From contig NC_079879.1 in the NCBI RefSeq assembly GCF_029227915.1, forward strand, positions 16,120,001 through 16,184,000: DNA of 64,000 nucleotides, in the 5' to 3' direction. The position numbers and the translations under genes were made by a program. Positions 45,695 to 56,542 of this stretch are shown here, one piece after another. Position 1 is the first letter of the stretch. Every line of letters starts with the position of its first letter. Below the pieces are notes generated by a model. It saw only the letters and a program-made list of their open reading frames with translations. It ran no database searches and was not told the origin of the DNA. Origin of the DNA: Hydractinia symbiolongicarpus (lineage: Eukaryota > Cnidaria > Hydrozoa > Anthoathecata > Hydractiniidae).

Positions 45695-47142
45695 TATTTA
45701 GCTAGAAAATCTGAGCCACTAAATTATGTTTTATGCTTTAGTTAGGGAGCTTTTTAGGGGTTAAATGACCTAAAAGTGAAAAATAGTGATAGCTCTACAT
45801 AACCTTCCATTTTCACTATATTTTTCAAAATAAATACTAGGGACAAGGTTGCAAAAAACACATTATGGAGGTTGCATTTATTCTTTTATTTATAAAAAAA
45901 GTCCAGGCTCTTCTGCTAAAAAGAATATATGTCTATACCAATGTTCTTTTGCTGATTTGGCTAAACTTTTGGTTCTTAGTTTTTTGTCTAAAATTGTTAG
46001 AACCAACATATTTTGTGGATAATTGTAGATATTTGATGGTACTTTCCTAATCAGAGCATAATTAACTCATTGTGCAGTATGTGTATGACTAGAAAATATG
46101 TCTTAGTGCGGCTCAAGTTACAGAAACGGAAATTATTTCAATAAATATGTATCGGGGAAACTTTTTCAACATGTATATACATTTGTTATTACTGAGGCGT
46201 TTTAAATTCTGACAAGCGGTTCTCATGCAATCATCAACGCCTACTGAAAATCTTCAAATATATATATATATAATTCATTTTTTGGGTTCAATCAGAACAA
46301 ATTTCAGAAAAATGAAAAAATTTCCTGTTCGGGAAATCTCATAATTTTTTAAACCAGAAAATAATTTCACGATAAAGAAATATTTTCCGTTTTTGTAACT
46401 TGACCCGAACACCATTCTTGTTCCGTTTAACCTTTTTTAGCATTTTCGATACTTCAGGTTCTAAAGAAAATATGTCCCTGGTGCAAGTAATATTGCGGAA
46501 ACCCCAGGAAATGTTTCATCAAGGCGAAGATGAAACAGTGTGATCGATTACCATGGAGCACGTGGGAACTTTGTTTTTTATACGATTCGTTATACAATTC
46601 AACCGAAAGGGGCATCTAAAATTTTTCGCTTGCGAACCTAGGGGACTCAGTCCCACGCTCCACAACACTTTCTATACTAGTACTAGCTAGCTTTAGGTGC
46701 GAGTGAGGCTAGAAAGGGGCTCATTACATGTAAAAAATAGTGATATACTAGCTAACATACTCTTTCTTCGTTTTCTTGAAAATGCCCTTCCGTCCATTAC
46801 GTCCAACAAGCCAATATGGCCATCAACCCAATTTTCATTTCAAGCGCTATGTATGTGAGACAATGTCACGTGATATTAGTGAGAGTGACCGTGGCTAAAG
46901 CCGTATGCCGACCTGATCTCAACTGGAAACGGCATGGTCTCGACGAACCAGATTTTCACGGAAGAAATGACCATAAAAAATATTTGGGTAAGTGGGTCAA
47001 AAATCGGACGTTTTGAAATTTGATGTACTAGGAGAAAACGCGGAAATTCGATACGCTCTAATATATTTATGGGAACGAGGAAAATAGCTTCGCTGCGCTC
47101 GGCTCGCTGGCGCTCCCCTTCACTACGCTCCGCAATCAATAT

Positions 47143-49917
47143 AGAAAGTGTTGCGGAGAGGTTGCCAAGGCAAAGGCATTAAGCACGGCAAGGAAAGGGC
47201 AAAGGCAGGCAAGGAAATAGGAAGAGGAATCAGGAAGGCAGGGGTAGGCAAGGCATGGGAGCCACAGGCAAGGACATGGTAGGCAGGCACCAGAAAAGGC
47301 ATAGGAAGGGTAGGCAAAGAAAGGCACGGTCAGTGCTGGCAAGGCAATGGAACGGCAACGCAGGGGTGCATGACTTTAATAGAAAATCTCCACCTTACAA
47401 CTCAAAGATTGCGTATACTCAATATTATCAAATTTATCTCAGGTCAATATACGGTGAATCATAGCCATTACAAGTATTTAAACAATCGGTCATAACGACA
47501 TATCATTTTTTGATAAATCTGAGATTAACTTGGTTCCAATGACAACAACATTAAAAAGTCAAGATATAGAAATAATCAGAGAAGTCTTACTCAAAGATTA
47601 CCTATTATATGAAAACCTGGTTGTTGTAGGTGCAAGATAATTATGTTTTTCCTAGCCCTGTCCAGGATTTGAACCTGGATCTCTCATTTGCATGAGTGTC
47701 ATAGCCATTAGACCAGCAGGGCATAAACATAAATATATATACAAAACTTTACAGGTGAGTATTATATACACTTAGGAATTTACGCTGGTTAAGCCACAAG
47801 CAACTGTGTTACCTGGCGTTAAATGCTTGATGAAACAATTAATACAAATTTTAAACTGTACCACACATTCAGGTGGCTCGCTTTAGTACAGGTGTGCAGT
47901 ATATCATAAATCGAGTGAAACACACAACATTAAAGGTGTGTCAGGTGTGTAATTATATTTTTCAGATTCACAAAATATATATTTCCTTCAACTTTAGCTT
48001 GAATAGAAACACAATTTACATATTGTGCCATGTCATAGCGAAAACTGTTTCACAAAATGTTCCCGGTAAAACTTAAAATATATATGTACTTTAATCTGTG
48101 GTGCGCCGTTAGTATAGGTAAACAAACCCTTTCAAAAAAACTTTAGCACAACTTCTGTTAAATAGAAACACAGGTATTAGCTTGTCGTTAACACTAGGCT
48201 GAGTGATTAGTACAAATATACTGTGGCGCACATCCGAAAAAACTTTGGTTCAAATAAACAGACAGTAAACACCCTGTTGTTATCCAACACAGCTAAAACA
48301 ATCATTCAGCAATTTTATTTTGCGGAAAATTTTTTGTATCATTTAAAAATAAAAACACTGTTCAAAACCTGTTTTTAAGCTCCTAAAGAATCCTGCAATA
48401 TTTTATGGGAAAAGTTTCAAAAATTAATCATAAAATCGGACAGCCATAATACATTTTTAAAAAAACCTTTACTGCAACTTCGGTTTAAAAAAACACAGCG
48501 GAAACAGCCTGTTGTTAGCCTGTGCAGCTAAAAATCAAATAGCAGTATATGTTTTGTTTGCAAACAAGTTTTCATGACAGTAGGATAAAAATCTCTTATT
48601 CCAGACTGAACAAAAACATCATTAGAGCCACATGTGTAAGGATCAGGTCAAGTTACAAAAACAGAAATTATTGGGACATTATTTGTATACATATCGTGAA
48701 ATTAGGTAAAAAATAATGAATACACTTGGAGATTTTCAATACATGTTGACGATTGAACGAGATATCTATCTACATCTACATCTATCTATCTATATATATA
48801 TATTGAAATAATTTTCGCTTCTGCAACTTAAGCCGCACTGATGTATGCTCAGCGGCAGGGTTAAAAAAGTTTATTTCCTGACGTGTGCACAATATATATA
48901 GCTAGCTACAACCGTCCACGAAAATATAGCTCTTTATTCCCCCTTAATGTTAAGAACTGCCCATTTGTGGCTAAGCAACGTAAACAATTACACGTGACAT
49001 ACCTGTATATAAACATTTACTATCTGCAAAATATCTAGCTGGCCATGTTTGGCCATTTTGTGGACGATTGTAGCTAGAACAAGCTGTATGATGGGACATT
49101 CCTACAGGGTAGAATTATCTCACTCACTGTGTAGTATATATGTATAATAGCTAGCTAGATAGAGGATAGGTAGAAAATCAGTCTCAAACAATTTTTCTAT
49201 GCTAGCTATGTTGCTGATTTTATGCCAGCAAAAATAGCAATTTATTGCTAGCTACATGGGTAGTTCTATCCCAACTAAATAGTTAATTTTATGCTAGCCT
49301 TGTAGCTAGTTTTGTGCCAACCATAGGTACTGTTTGCTCTTTTTTATACTATCTAACTAGCTATATGCTATCTAAGTTCTATTATTATTCTATCTAAATC
49401 TGTAGTTTTAAGCTAGCTAGCTTTAGGTGTGAGTGAGAATAAGAATGGGTTCATTACATGTAAAAAATAGTGATATACTAGCGAGCTAAACATACCCTTT
49501 CTTCGTTTTCTTGAAAATAACCTTCCAGAAGTTTCGATATAGCTTAGATTAACGAAAGTTTGAGTTTGAGGCGCTATGTTATCCGAGAAAAAGTCACGTG
49601 ATATTAGTCAAAGTGACTTATGAATCACGTGGTTAGAACTAACTTAGTCTCAACTGGAAGTTCCCGCTAGGAGATCTTTAAATAAACAAAAGCACTCCAT
49701 CGCCGTATATACTCGCTCAATCTGAAATTTACGAAAAAATAATCAGAAAAATTACGGGGCAACCCAGTCGAAAAACGTCCTACGAAAATTTAAATTTTGA
49801 TGTATACGTGCGGAAATCCTATACACTCTCCTCCGTCCCTTATATTTGGCTTATTTAATGAGGAAATGGGCTCCGCTACGCTCCGTGCGCTGGCGCGCAC
49901 TCCGCTTCTCTCCGCAA
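47143..49917 (+). mobile_element. T element copy 5, about 2.8 kb, complete
   Basis: TTGCGGAGAG at 47151, minisatellite to about 47370, tRNA-like 47655-47722, uninterrupted middle (LINE-free site near 48420), 48600-49130 conserved segment, AGCTAGC-rich 49140-49490, right-end text with CCTATACACTCTCCTCCGTC and TTGGCTTATTTAATGAGG, end TTCTCTCCGCAA at 49917. It reads as the best reference copy: 10-bp inverted ends TTGCGGAGAG, no coding capacity. Confidence 0.82.
47655..47722 (-). ncRNA. tRNA-like module, T element copy 5
   Basis: B box GGTTCAAATCC, A-box region TGGTCTAATGG, 4-nt loop; acceptor GCCCTGC as in copy 3. Confidence 0.6.
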
Positions 49918-50208
49918 TAATGAAAAATAAAAATAAAAATCATACACAAGGCGTATTTCAAAAATATAAACACGTTGAACAAAGAATGAAACAGAAACTG
50001 TAAAAAAGAATATTAAAAATTGTAAAAACTAAGTGTAAAATCGAAATCATACACAAAGCGTTGTGTCATGAATCATGAACACCATTTTTTTAAACGAAGA
50101 GGAGAATATGAATGCAGTATTTTTTGTTGATATCACACCGGCAAACAGTGTTACCGTGGCTGATTACAACGTTTTGTTTTCATTTAAAATAGGCGCACTG
50201 TAAAAGAC
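49918..50208. other. no gene recognised
   Basis: AT-rich stretch between the end of the T array and the GC-rich repeat. The text ACGTTGAACAAAGAATGAA near 49970 resembles 43157-43180, which also follows a T right end. Confidence 0.4.
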
Positions 50209-50425
50209 GCGGCCGCGTGAAATTATGTGCGGCCGCGTTTTAAAAAGCGCGGCCGCGTGTTTTTAGGAGCGGCCGCGTGTTTTACCGCCAGTTTTACCGC
50301 CGGTTTCTAAATCTGGTCTGCAGAATGTCAAAGTTAAAACAGGTGCTAAAATACGCGGCCGCGCTTTTTGCCGCTGATTTTGCCGCTAATTTCAAGGTAA
50401 AACAGGCGGTAAATGACGCGGCCGG
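50209..50425 (+). promoter_or_regulatory. 20-bp-periodic GCGGCCGC repeat upstream of integrase gene
   Basis: GCGGCCGC starts at 50209, 50229, 50249 and 50269, exactly 20 bp apart, each followed by GTG or GTT and an AT-rich filler. A fifth copy is at 50355 and a partial one (GCGGCCGGG) near 50419. TTACCGCC (50283, 50295) and GGCGGTAAA (50405) form an inverted pair. In a very AT-rich window this looks like repeated protein-binding sites, either transposase subterminal repeats or a CpG-rich promoter. It lies 230-300 bp before the integrase ATG. Confidence 0.6.
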
Positions 50426-50509
50426 GCAGTTTTCCTTGAGATGTGATTCGATGTGGTCCTGAGAGTTACCACCGTTCAATGACGAAAACGTGTTTACTCG
50501 TAGTGCAAG

Positions 50510-51688
50510 ATGGATGCTATGCCAGTCGGTGTCGATGTGTCATTGGAAGATTTAGTGGCGTATTATCATAGCCTACGACCTAAGTTGAAGTATTTGGAAA
50601 TATGTATGGTGATTAACAAGCGTCATCACAAGTCATTATCTATGAGAAAGTTTCAATCAATATGCACAAGATTGGGCTTACGTCGAACTAGCAATGTTTC
50701 TCGCAGTATCCTGGTAGATATTATTAAGAATAAGTTGCAAGTGTCATCTTCAAGTTTCGGTTACCGGCAAATGACAGAATTGATAGCATTGAAGTTTGAC
50801 GTGATTATTGCTAAGGAGACTGTGCGAACTATATTGAAGGAGGTGGATCCGTCAGGAGTAGAAAAAAGGCTTGGAAAAGTGATTACACGACGCATATATG
50901 ATACCAAAGGTCCTTGTGACATATATCATATAGATGGAAATGACAAATTAAAAAGATGGGGATTGGCAATACACGGTGGTATTGATGGTTTCAGCCGTAA
51001 ATTACTATGGTTGGTTGTTTCAACAACAAATAATGATCCACTTGTAATCGGAAATTTGTTTTTGCAATGCGTGAAGAGATACGGTGTATGTCCGCGTATA
51101 CTGAGAATGGACCGAGGGACGGAAAACATTTATTGTGCGGATTTACAAGAATTTTTCACTGGTAACAGCGATAGTTTTAAGTACGGTCGTTCAACGGGAA
51201 ACCAGAGAATAGAAGCATTTTGGTCTCGCCTCAAGTTGTACAAACTTAATTGGTGGATAAATTATTTCAAACATCTCACATCAACACTCGTATATGACCC
51301 CGAATTACCAACCCATAGAGAAGCCTTATTTCTTTGTTATATTCCCGTTTTACAGAGAGAATTTAATGATTTTGTCATCACATGGAATTCAAGAAACGTA
51401 CGCCAGTCAAAAAGCGCACCAGGAGGTCGTCCAGACCTATTGTTTCATATTCCGTCAGCAAGTGGCTATTCAAATCAAGGGATGCTTGTGGATAGCACTG
51501 AAATATCTGTCGCTGAAAATGTCATGGGAATTGATCATCATCCAGTTTTCAAAAATAAAGATTTGCATGATTTATTGATTTGTTATATGGGGATACATCA
51601 CTTGCAAGCACCCACGGACGCACAACAATCATTGGAAACATATGTGCAATTACTTGGATTCTTAAGGAATGACGGGTTTATAGTTTAA
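50510..51688 (+). CDS. DDE integrase-core protein, intact, 392 aa
   Basis: Single open frame from ATG 50510. An N-terminal helix-turn-helix-like part (residues about 40-65, SLSMRKFQSICTRLGLRR) precedes a retroviral-integrase-fold core: YHIDGNDKLKRWGLAIHG (D142), GGIDGFSRKLLWLVV, CPRILRMDRGTEN (D201) and STGNQRIEAFWSRLK (E235), giving D-58-D-33-E spacing. The C-terminal part (SAPGGRPDLLFHIPS) matches a multicopy family known to me from cnidarians and fishes. It likely catalyses DNA strand transfer for a cut-and-paste element, akin to Ginger-type integrases, or is a domesticated derivative. No RT or gag is nearby. It is convergent with the HECT gene, 337 bp apart. No break is seen, so it may be expressed. 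Confidence 0.82.
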   Translation: MDAMPVGVDVSLEDLVAYYHSLRPKLKYLEICMVINKRHHKSLSMRKFQSICTRLGLRRTSNVSRSILVDIIKNKLQVSSSSFGYRQMTELIALKFDVIIAKETVRTILKEVDPSGVEKRLGKVITRRIYDTKGPCDIYHIDGNDKLKRWGLAIHGGIDGFSRKLLWLVVSTTNNDPLVIGNLFLQCVKRYGVCPRILRMDRGTENIYCADLQEFFTGNSDSFKYGRSTGNQRIEAFWSRLKLYKLNWWINYFKHLTSTLVYDPELPTHREALFLCYIPVLQREFNDFVITWNSRNVRQSKSAPGGRPDLLFHIPSASGYSNQGMLVDSTEISVAENVMGIDHHPVFKNKDLHDLLICYMGIHHLQAPTDAQQSLETYVQLLGFLRNDGFIV

Positions 51689-52025
51689 CAAGCTAAACAA
51701 AAAGAAACATTTATATACTAAGTCTCTTTGATGAAACATAACATATCCAAACAAAATATCACATATAAATCATGAGAATAACAATCAATAAATTTTCCAA
51801 TATCATAAAAGAGGCGAAATTCGCTCGTTTTCACTGGGAGCACTTTAACAAATTCAAAAAAATTTCAATGAAACGTATATGAAGAACTGAGATCTCTTGG
51901 GGGTTATAAGGTTACACTAAAAAGTCCTAAAAAAGTGATTACCAAAAAACTTGATAACAAAATTTTCATTTAAAAAAAGACTAAAAACATTTTTTCAATA
52001 ATATATGATACAAAACATGAATATT
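51689..52025. other. convergent intergenic gap with polyadenylation signal
   Basis: 337 AT-rich bases between the two stop codons. AATAAA at 51787-51792, about 100 bp after the integrase stop, is a plausible polyA signal. Nothing else was seen. Confidence 0.5.
51787..51792 (+). terminator. polyadenylation signal AATAAA of integrase gene
   Basis: Canonical hexamer at a normal distance downstream of the stop, in CAATCAATAAATTTTCC. Confidence 0.5.
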
Positions 52026-54369
52026 TTAAACAACACCAAATCCAGTCCCTCCGAATTTAGCAGCAATCTTCAGATTATGCTCAACTTTTTTTGTTGGTAG
52101 AGTGGCATTAAGTCCACATGTAGAAATTTTTGGAAAGTTGAAATCACAGTTAAAAAAAATATCAATGTTTTTATCCAAACCCTTTCTGGGAATTTTATCC
52201 ATTCCAGTGAATAAAAACAGTATGTCTTTAAGAGATATCTCATCATAGTTTCCATTAGCAACATCAGCTAAAAACAGCTCACAGTCACAAATGGCATTGG
52301 AAATATCACGGTGTAAATTAGAACCAATTTCTTCGACGTTGTGAAAGCATAGAATAACAAGAAGCTCATCAAGAGTTAAGATCTTTTCATCTGGCAATAA
52401 AAAAGCTTTCATAGTGTGACAATTGGATTGTAACATAAATTCTGGACATATACTTTTTAGTCCTTCTCCAAATTGTGATATTGCGGCACGATTTTTCATC
52501 ACTAAATAACTGATTGAAAAAACTTGCTTGTTCTGTTCGATATCAGGTACAGGAACAATGTTCAAATCAAGTAGATCTTCATTCTCGCCACTCTCAATTT
52601 TATCCAATTTATACTTGAATTCTGCATCATTTATTGGTGCTATTTTATCAGGATATGGCAAATCATACAATGCATTGAAAATGAGCTCAGAGAAACATTC
52701 GGGACCTCTTCCAACATGTATAATAGATGCACCTGTTAACTGCCCAAGCTTGTAATATACTTTTTTTAATACACCATCTGGCATTAATTTGAAACAAATT
52801 CCTTTGTCATCTCCGAAAAATACCCCAGGGATAGTGGTAAACCGTCTCATTGACAATGAGTAAAATTCGCGCAGCGGTCCACCTGCATCAGCACCGGGTT
52901 CACCTGCAAATCTGATAGCTATTTTTTCAGACGAAAGATCAAAATTTTGACGTAATAATACAGGCCAAAAACGCTGTGAATCTCGTTGTATGATGATATG
53001 CTTTGTGTTTACTTTTGGTAAATTGGTGAAGTAGCTTTCACAGTTTTGCATAAATGCGATAGAATCAGTTTCTGTTTCTTCAAACTGTGGAGTAGCATTA
53101 TCAAAATTATCTGTCTCATAATTTTCCATAAAACGATTCACTTCATCATCACCAAATGCTGAACTGTCCTCTGTTGATTCTAGTTGAAGAGACAATGAGG
53201 GTGAGCCAATTGAATGTCTATATCTCACTGGTTTTTGTGTGTTTCTTGAAAAATGTCTCAATCTCAAATCATGAAGAGTAGAATTTTCTATGTTTACATC
53301 TATGTCAGTTTTGGCAGTATTTGTCACAGCATCTGGATCGGGTGATGCTAAAAAAGTATCCTCTGTCATGTTGTCTGTTTGATCTGCTAGCAAAGTTGCT
53401 GTGTAACTTTCATTTTGCTCACAGCGTAGACAGCTACCAATATACGTACAAGAACAAACACTGCATATACTTCTGTCAACAAAATTCGATCCTGGTAAGC
53501 TGGGTGGCACAGTAATTGTTGAGGTACCTTCTGCCCATGCAGATGATATTACTGTTTCTTCTGGTCCAATAATTTCTGTATCTAATTCAAACATGCTTGA
53601 ATATGACTTATTGCACAACTTTGAAAACTCCAACTTCGCAAATGATTTAGGATAGTATAAATATACTTGTATTCCTTTTTTTTTGTCTCTACAACTCAAA
53701 CCATATGTTTCTATATCAATGAAATCTTGCTCCAGAGAGTGACCGTTATAATTACCAACAAATGTTTGATCTTTCTTTGGTATATCATAGTGTTTACGTA
53801 TTTCGTCATGTAGCTCAGGGTATTTTGTAGATCGATTAAATAGTGTCAAATAACTCTGGTTGTTTTTCATTGTATATTTTGATAACTTATCTTTACACTT
53901 CAATCCAACATTAACTTTGTAGGTTTCCCTTACAGTTATCGGACGGTTATGAATATCATATTTCCCAGAGTGGGCTCTTTTCAATATTTTTCTTAGTTCA
54001 TCTGCCTTTTCATGATAGGACTTCTCTTCAACCACAGGGAGTGCAAATATCAGCCGATATGATAATATATCTCCATACGCCAACCCTAGCTCCACAAGCT
54101 TTTGTTGTTCAACTTGAGGAGCCACATTATCGTCAATTTTGTTCAGGATGAACGAATTCAACAAATACTCTATACCTCTGGACTCAAGGAAAGTTTTCAC
54201 CTAAACAAAACATATAGCTATCATCAAAACTGACTTGTGTGATGTGAAAGATTTTCTTAGGTCAGTGTGTTTCTTTGCCTACTATCTTCGTAGATTTGCA
54301 AAAAATAAAGCGAAATAAGCTAGCTAATTGCTTGTTTACCTTTTCAAAGCTTCCAGCTGCAGCTGCCAT
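52026..54369 (-). CDS. HECT-domain E3 ubiquitin ligase (G2E3-like), two exons, intact, 734 aa
   Basis: Exon 1 is 54340-54369 (MAAAAGSFEK), donor GTAAAC; intron 54201-54339 (139 bp) ends TTTTGTTTAG; exon 2 is 54200-52026 and starts with a valine codon, so no ATG exists there and the two-exon model is needed. Residues about 12-62 look SAM-like (FLESRGIEYLL...LVELGLAYGDILSYRL). A Cys cluster (CSVCSC...CLRC, about 256-270) may bind zinc. The HECT domain runs from about 410 (RFWPVLLRQNF, IRFAGEPGADAGGPLREFYS) to the end. The catalytic cysteine is in STCGLNATLP (C705), 29 residues from the C-terminus as in active HECT enzymes. It would transfer ubiquitin from an E2 through C705 to a substrate. It is convergent with the DDE integrase. 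Such HECT proteins are multicopy in cnidarians and fishes and may be transposon cargo. Confidence 0.87.
54201..54339 (-). other. intron of HECT gene
   Basis: 139-bp intron, donor GTAAAC, acceptor TTTTGTTTAG, phase 0 between lysine and valine codons. Confidence 0.75.
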
Positions 54370-54508
54370 TTTCTGTGAGTTCTGAGAAGTAACTTTCTAA
54401 GAATTCCGTTCTAGTGTTCCAGGGCTCTAATTTGCAGACCAGAACACTGCGCCCTTGGCCACATGCCGTTGTTTTTCGAAAATCTTCCGCGATTTTAAGG
54501 AAATAAAG

Positions 54509-54523
54509 TGTGCGCATGCGCCA
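54509..54523. promoter_or_regulatory. NRF-1-like site in HECT promoter
   Basis: TGTGCGCATGCGCCA contains the NRF-1 palindrome GCGCATGCGC, 140 bp upstream of the HECT start codon. Its reverse complement occurs at 57831-57845. Confidence 0.45.
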
Positions 54524-54529
54524 AAAAAT

Positions 54530-56540
54530 TTTTTAAAAAAAGCGCCTACGGCATAAGATCATGACGTCATCGATATTGACCTCACTCTCTATTATCTTGT
54601 TTTAGTTGCCCAATAAAAGAAAATTTAACATTTTTTTCTTTTAAAACTAAAGAAGGATGACCATAGACTACTATTTCGCCTTTGGTTGCGACCCGGGGCA
54701 GCCTAAACAGACGGCAAGGTCCACAAAAGCCCGGATGGCTAGTTCACAATTTACCAGTACAGGAGCACTCTTGTACAACATTCTGACGCAAGGTTTTGCC
54801 TAAAAATTACTTTTTCTGTTTGTATGTTACCCTTATCTAGCGTTCTATCGTATTAGGTAGTAGCTGCCACTTTTTTTACTACTAAAATTTTGAGCTTTTC
54901 TACACCATACATTTCACTTTCGTTTTCACAAAAAAAATGGTTGACAACTATTAGAAATGTAAATTATTATACTTCTAAAATTAAATTTTAAAAGGAAAAA
55001 AAATAATTCATCTGATCTGTAACCTTAGCTAGCTCAAGGTTGGTCTTGATTAGTTTTCTAGAAGCCTGCTAAAACTAAACGTAAATGTGAGAAAGCTAGC
55101 TTCACTCAGACTCAGTGGACCCCAATGGAAATAATCCACTAACAATAGGTTTTTGTGATTTTCTGGGCTAGAAACACTTTAAATGTTTATCATTATTGTT
55201 GTTGTTGTTAGACTAGCAACTGATTGCAAATGAAAAAAATTGTACAGTTATATATGTGTTAAACGAAAGCACACACATTTTTAGACATTTCAGCCTAGAC
55301 CATTCCTTAATCGTGAGATTTTTCACCACGAAAGTCAATCTGAATTATATAAAAATAGTTTACAAATTAGGCTATTACAAGTATTTTTTATTTCAATTCA
55401 TAATATATTCTTATTTCAAATGCATCCAACAAAAAGTGGTAATCGAGCAAATCGGCAAGCTCCTCTGTTTCATCATTGTTCCATCTTTTTTTTTTAACCG
55501 CTTCTGTCAACAAATCTTCACATGCAAATCACGTTTGAATGACGCTTGAAATTGTGAATTGTTGGGTCAAAATTACTTCAATGAAATCGTGCCAACATGT
55601 TTTGTATCATAGAACAATTTGGGACTGGTGCCCTAAAATGTGAACAAACAGAAAGTACAATATAAGCTACCAAAACGAAAAGTTTCTTTTTCAAGCCCTT
55701 ATTATAAAATGTATTTTTTTGTAAGAAAAAGTTTCATAATTCCCAACTTCTTACTAAATGTCCTCCTTTTCGATTTCTTAATGTTGGCTTGGAAGGTCTT
55801 CTACCTAACAGGAGTCTTTCCCTTTAAAGTCTATGGAATACACGTTCGATACGGAGCCAATTATTAACGCACTGTTTACACCAGCGTTTTTTCCTGGTTG
55901 TTTATATTTTTTTCAAATGACTGATTGGTTCGTGTTAATTTGGTCTGTTCCTAGGTCATTCTGACAGATTCCAGCTGGTTCTGGGTGATTCTGGATAGTT
56001 CCAGTGTTTACCACAACCGCAGGCTAGGTTATTTTTGGTTTGGAAGACAATGATTGAGCAGACAGTAGGGCCTACAAAAAGCTCTTATCTTTTAAAAAAA
56101 ACCTGAGGCTCTCATAAAAAAGCATGTAAAATGATAGCAAAGTGTGCATAAAAATGTACAGACATGTGAGTTAATGTTTAACATATTCCTGTGAAATCCC
56201 TGACTTTTTTCTGATGAAACTATTTTTTTTTGGCGAGATTAACATAAATTTTTCATGATTTATCAGACATCACAAACTCGGCATAAGCCTCAATTATATA
56301 AGTCAAAAACTTTTTCCAGGGTACGAACAGATATGCTGTCCAAATAAATGCACAGGAGCATCTCTGGTTTAGTGTTACTTGTTGTTTTGTTAATTATATA
56401 CATATTATAGAAAAATATTATCGATTTCTTTTTGTATGAGGTTTTTCATTAACAAACAAACCTTCACTGCGAAAAATTATTTTTAGCAGAACTATTAATA
56501 AACCCCTAACTAACCCCTAACCCCTTTTGGGGGACTGTGA
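54530..56540. other. no gene recognised
   Basis: AT-rich. Open frames at 55256 and 55640 are phenylalanine- and lysine-rich and lack motifs. A short patch at 55925-56015 repeats GGTT/GATTCTG-type text. TAACCCCTAACTAACCCCTAACCCC occupies about 56495-56525 in telomere-like style, interrupted. Confidence 0.4.
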
Positions 56541-56542
56541 AA

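Larger units (their letters stand above)
44039..46105 (+). repeat. 2.1-kb segmental duplication, right copy
   Basis: Partner of 37787-39873, with only scattered differences and small indels (for example GTGTATCATA missing near 44730). Confidence 0.88.
44425..47135 (+). mobile_element. T element copy 4 with an inverted internal segment
   Basis: TTGCGGAG 44433-44440, minisatellite, tRNA-like 45050-45117, hAT-like MITE, then from about 46110 to 46675 an inverted copy of the GTGGGACTGAG 5' module (ending CTCCACAA at 46658-46665 and TTTCTATACTAG). After it come the normal right-end text and CTCCGCAA at 47128-47135. Confidence 0.75.

Noticed and set aside
50313-54443. TCTGGTCTGCA at 50313 with its inverted form at 54433 as TIRs of the integrase/HECT unit
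   Set aside because: Only 11 bp, inside rather than at obvious ends, no extension and no target duplication; chance cannot be excluded.
56495-56525. TAACCCC-like telomeric repeat
   Set aside because: Too short and irregular, and it abuts a TIR element; not a telomere.
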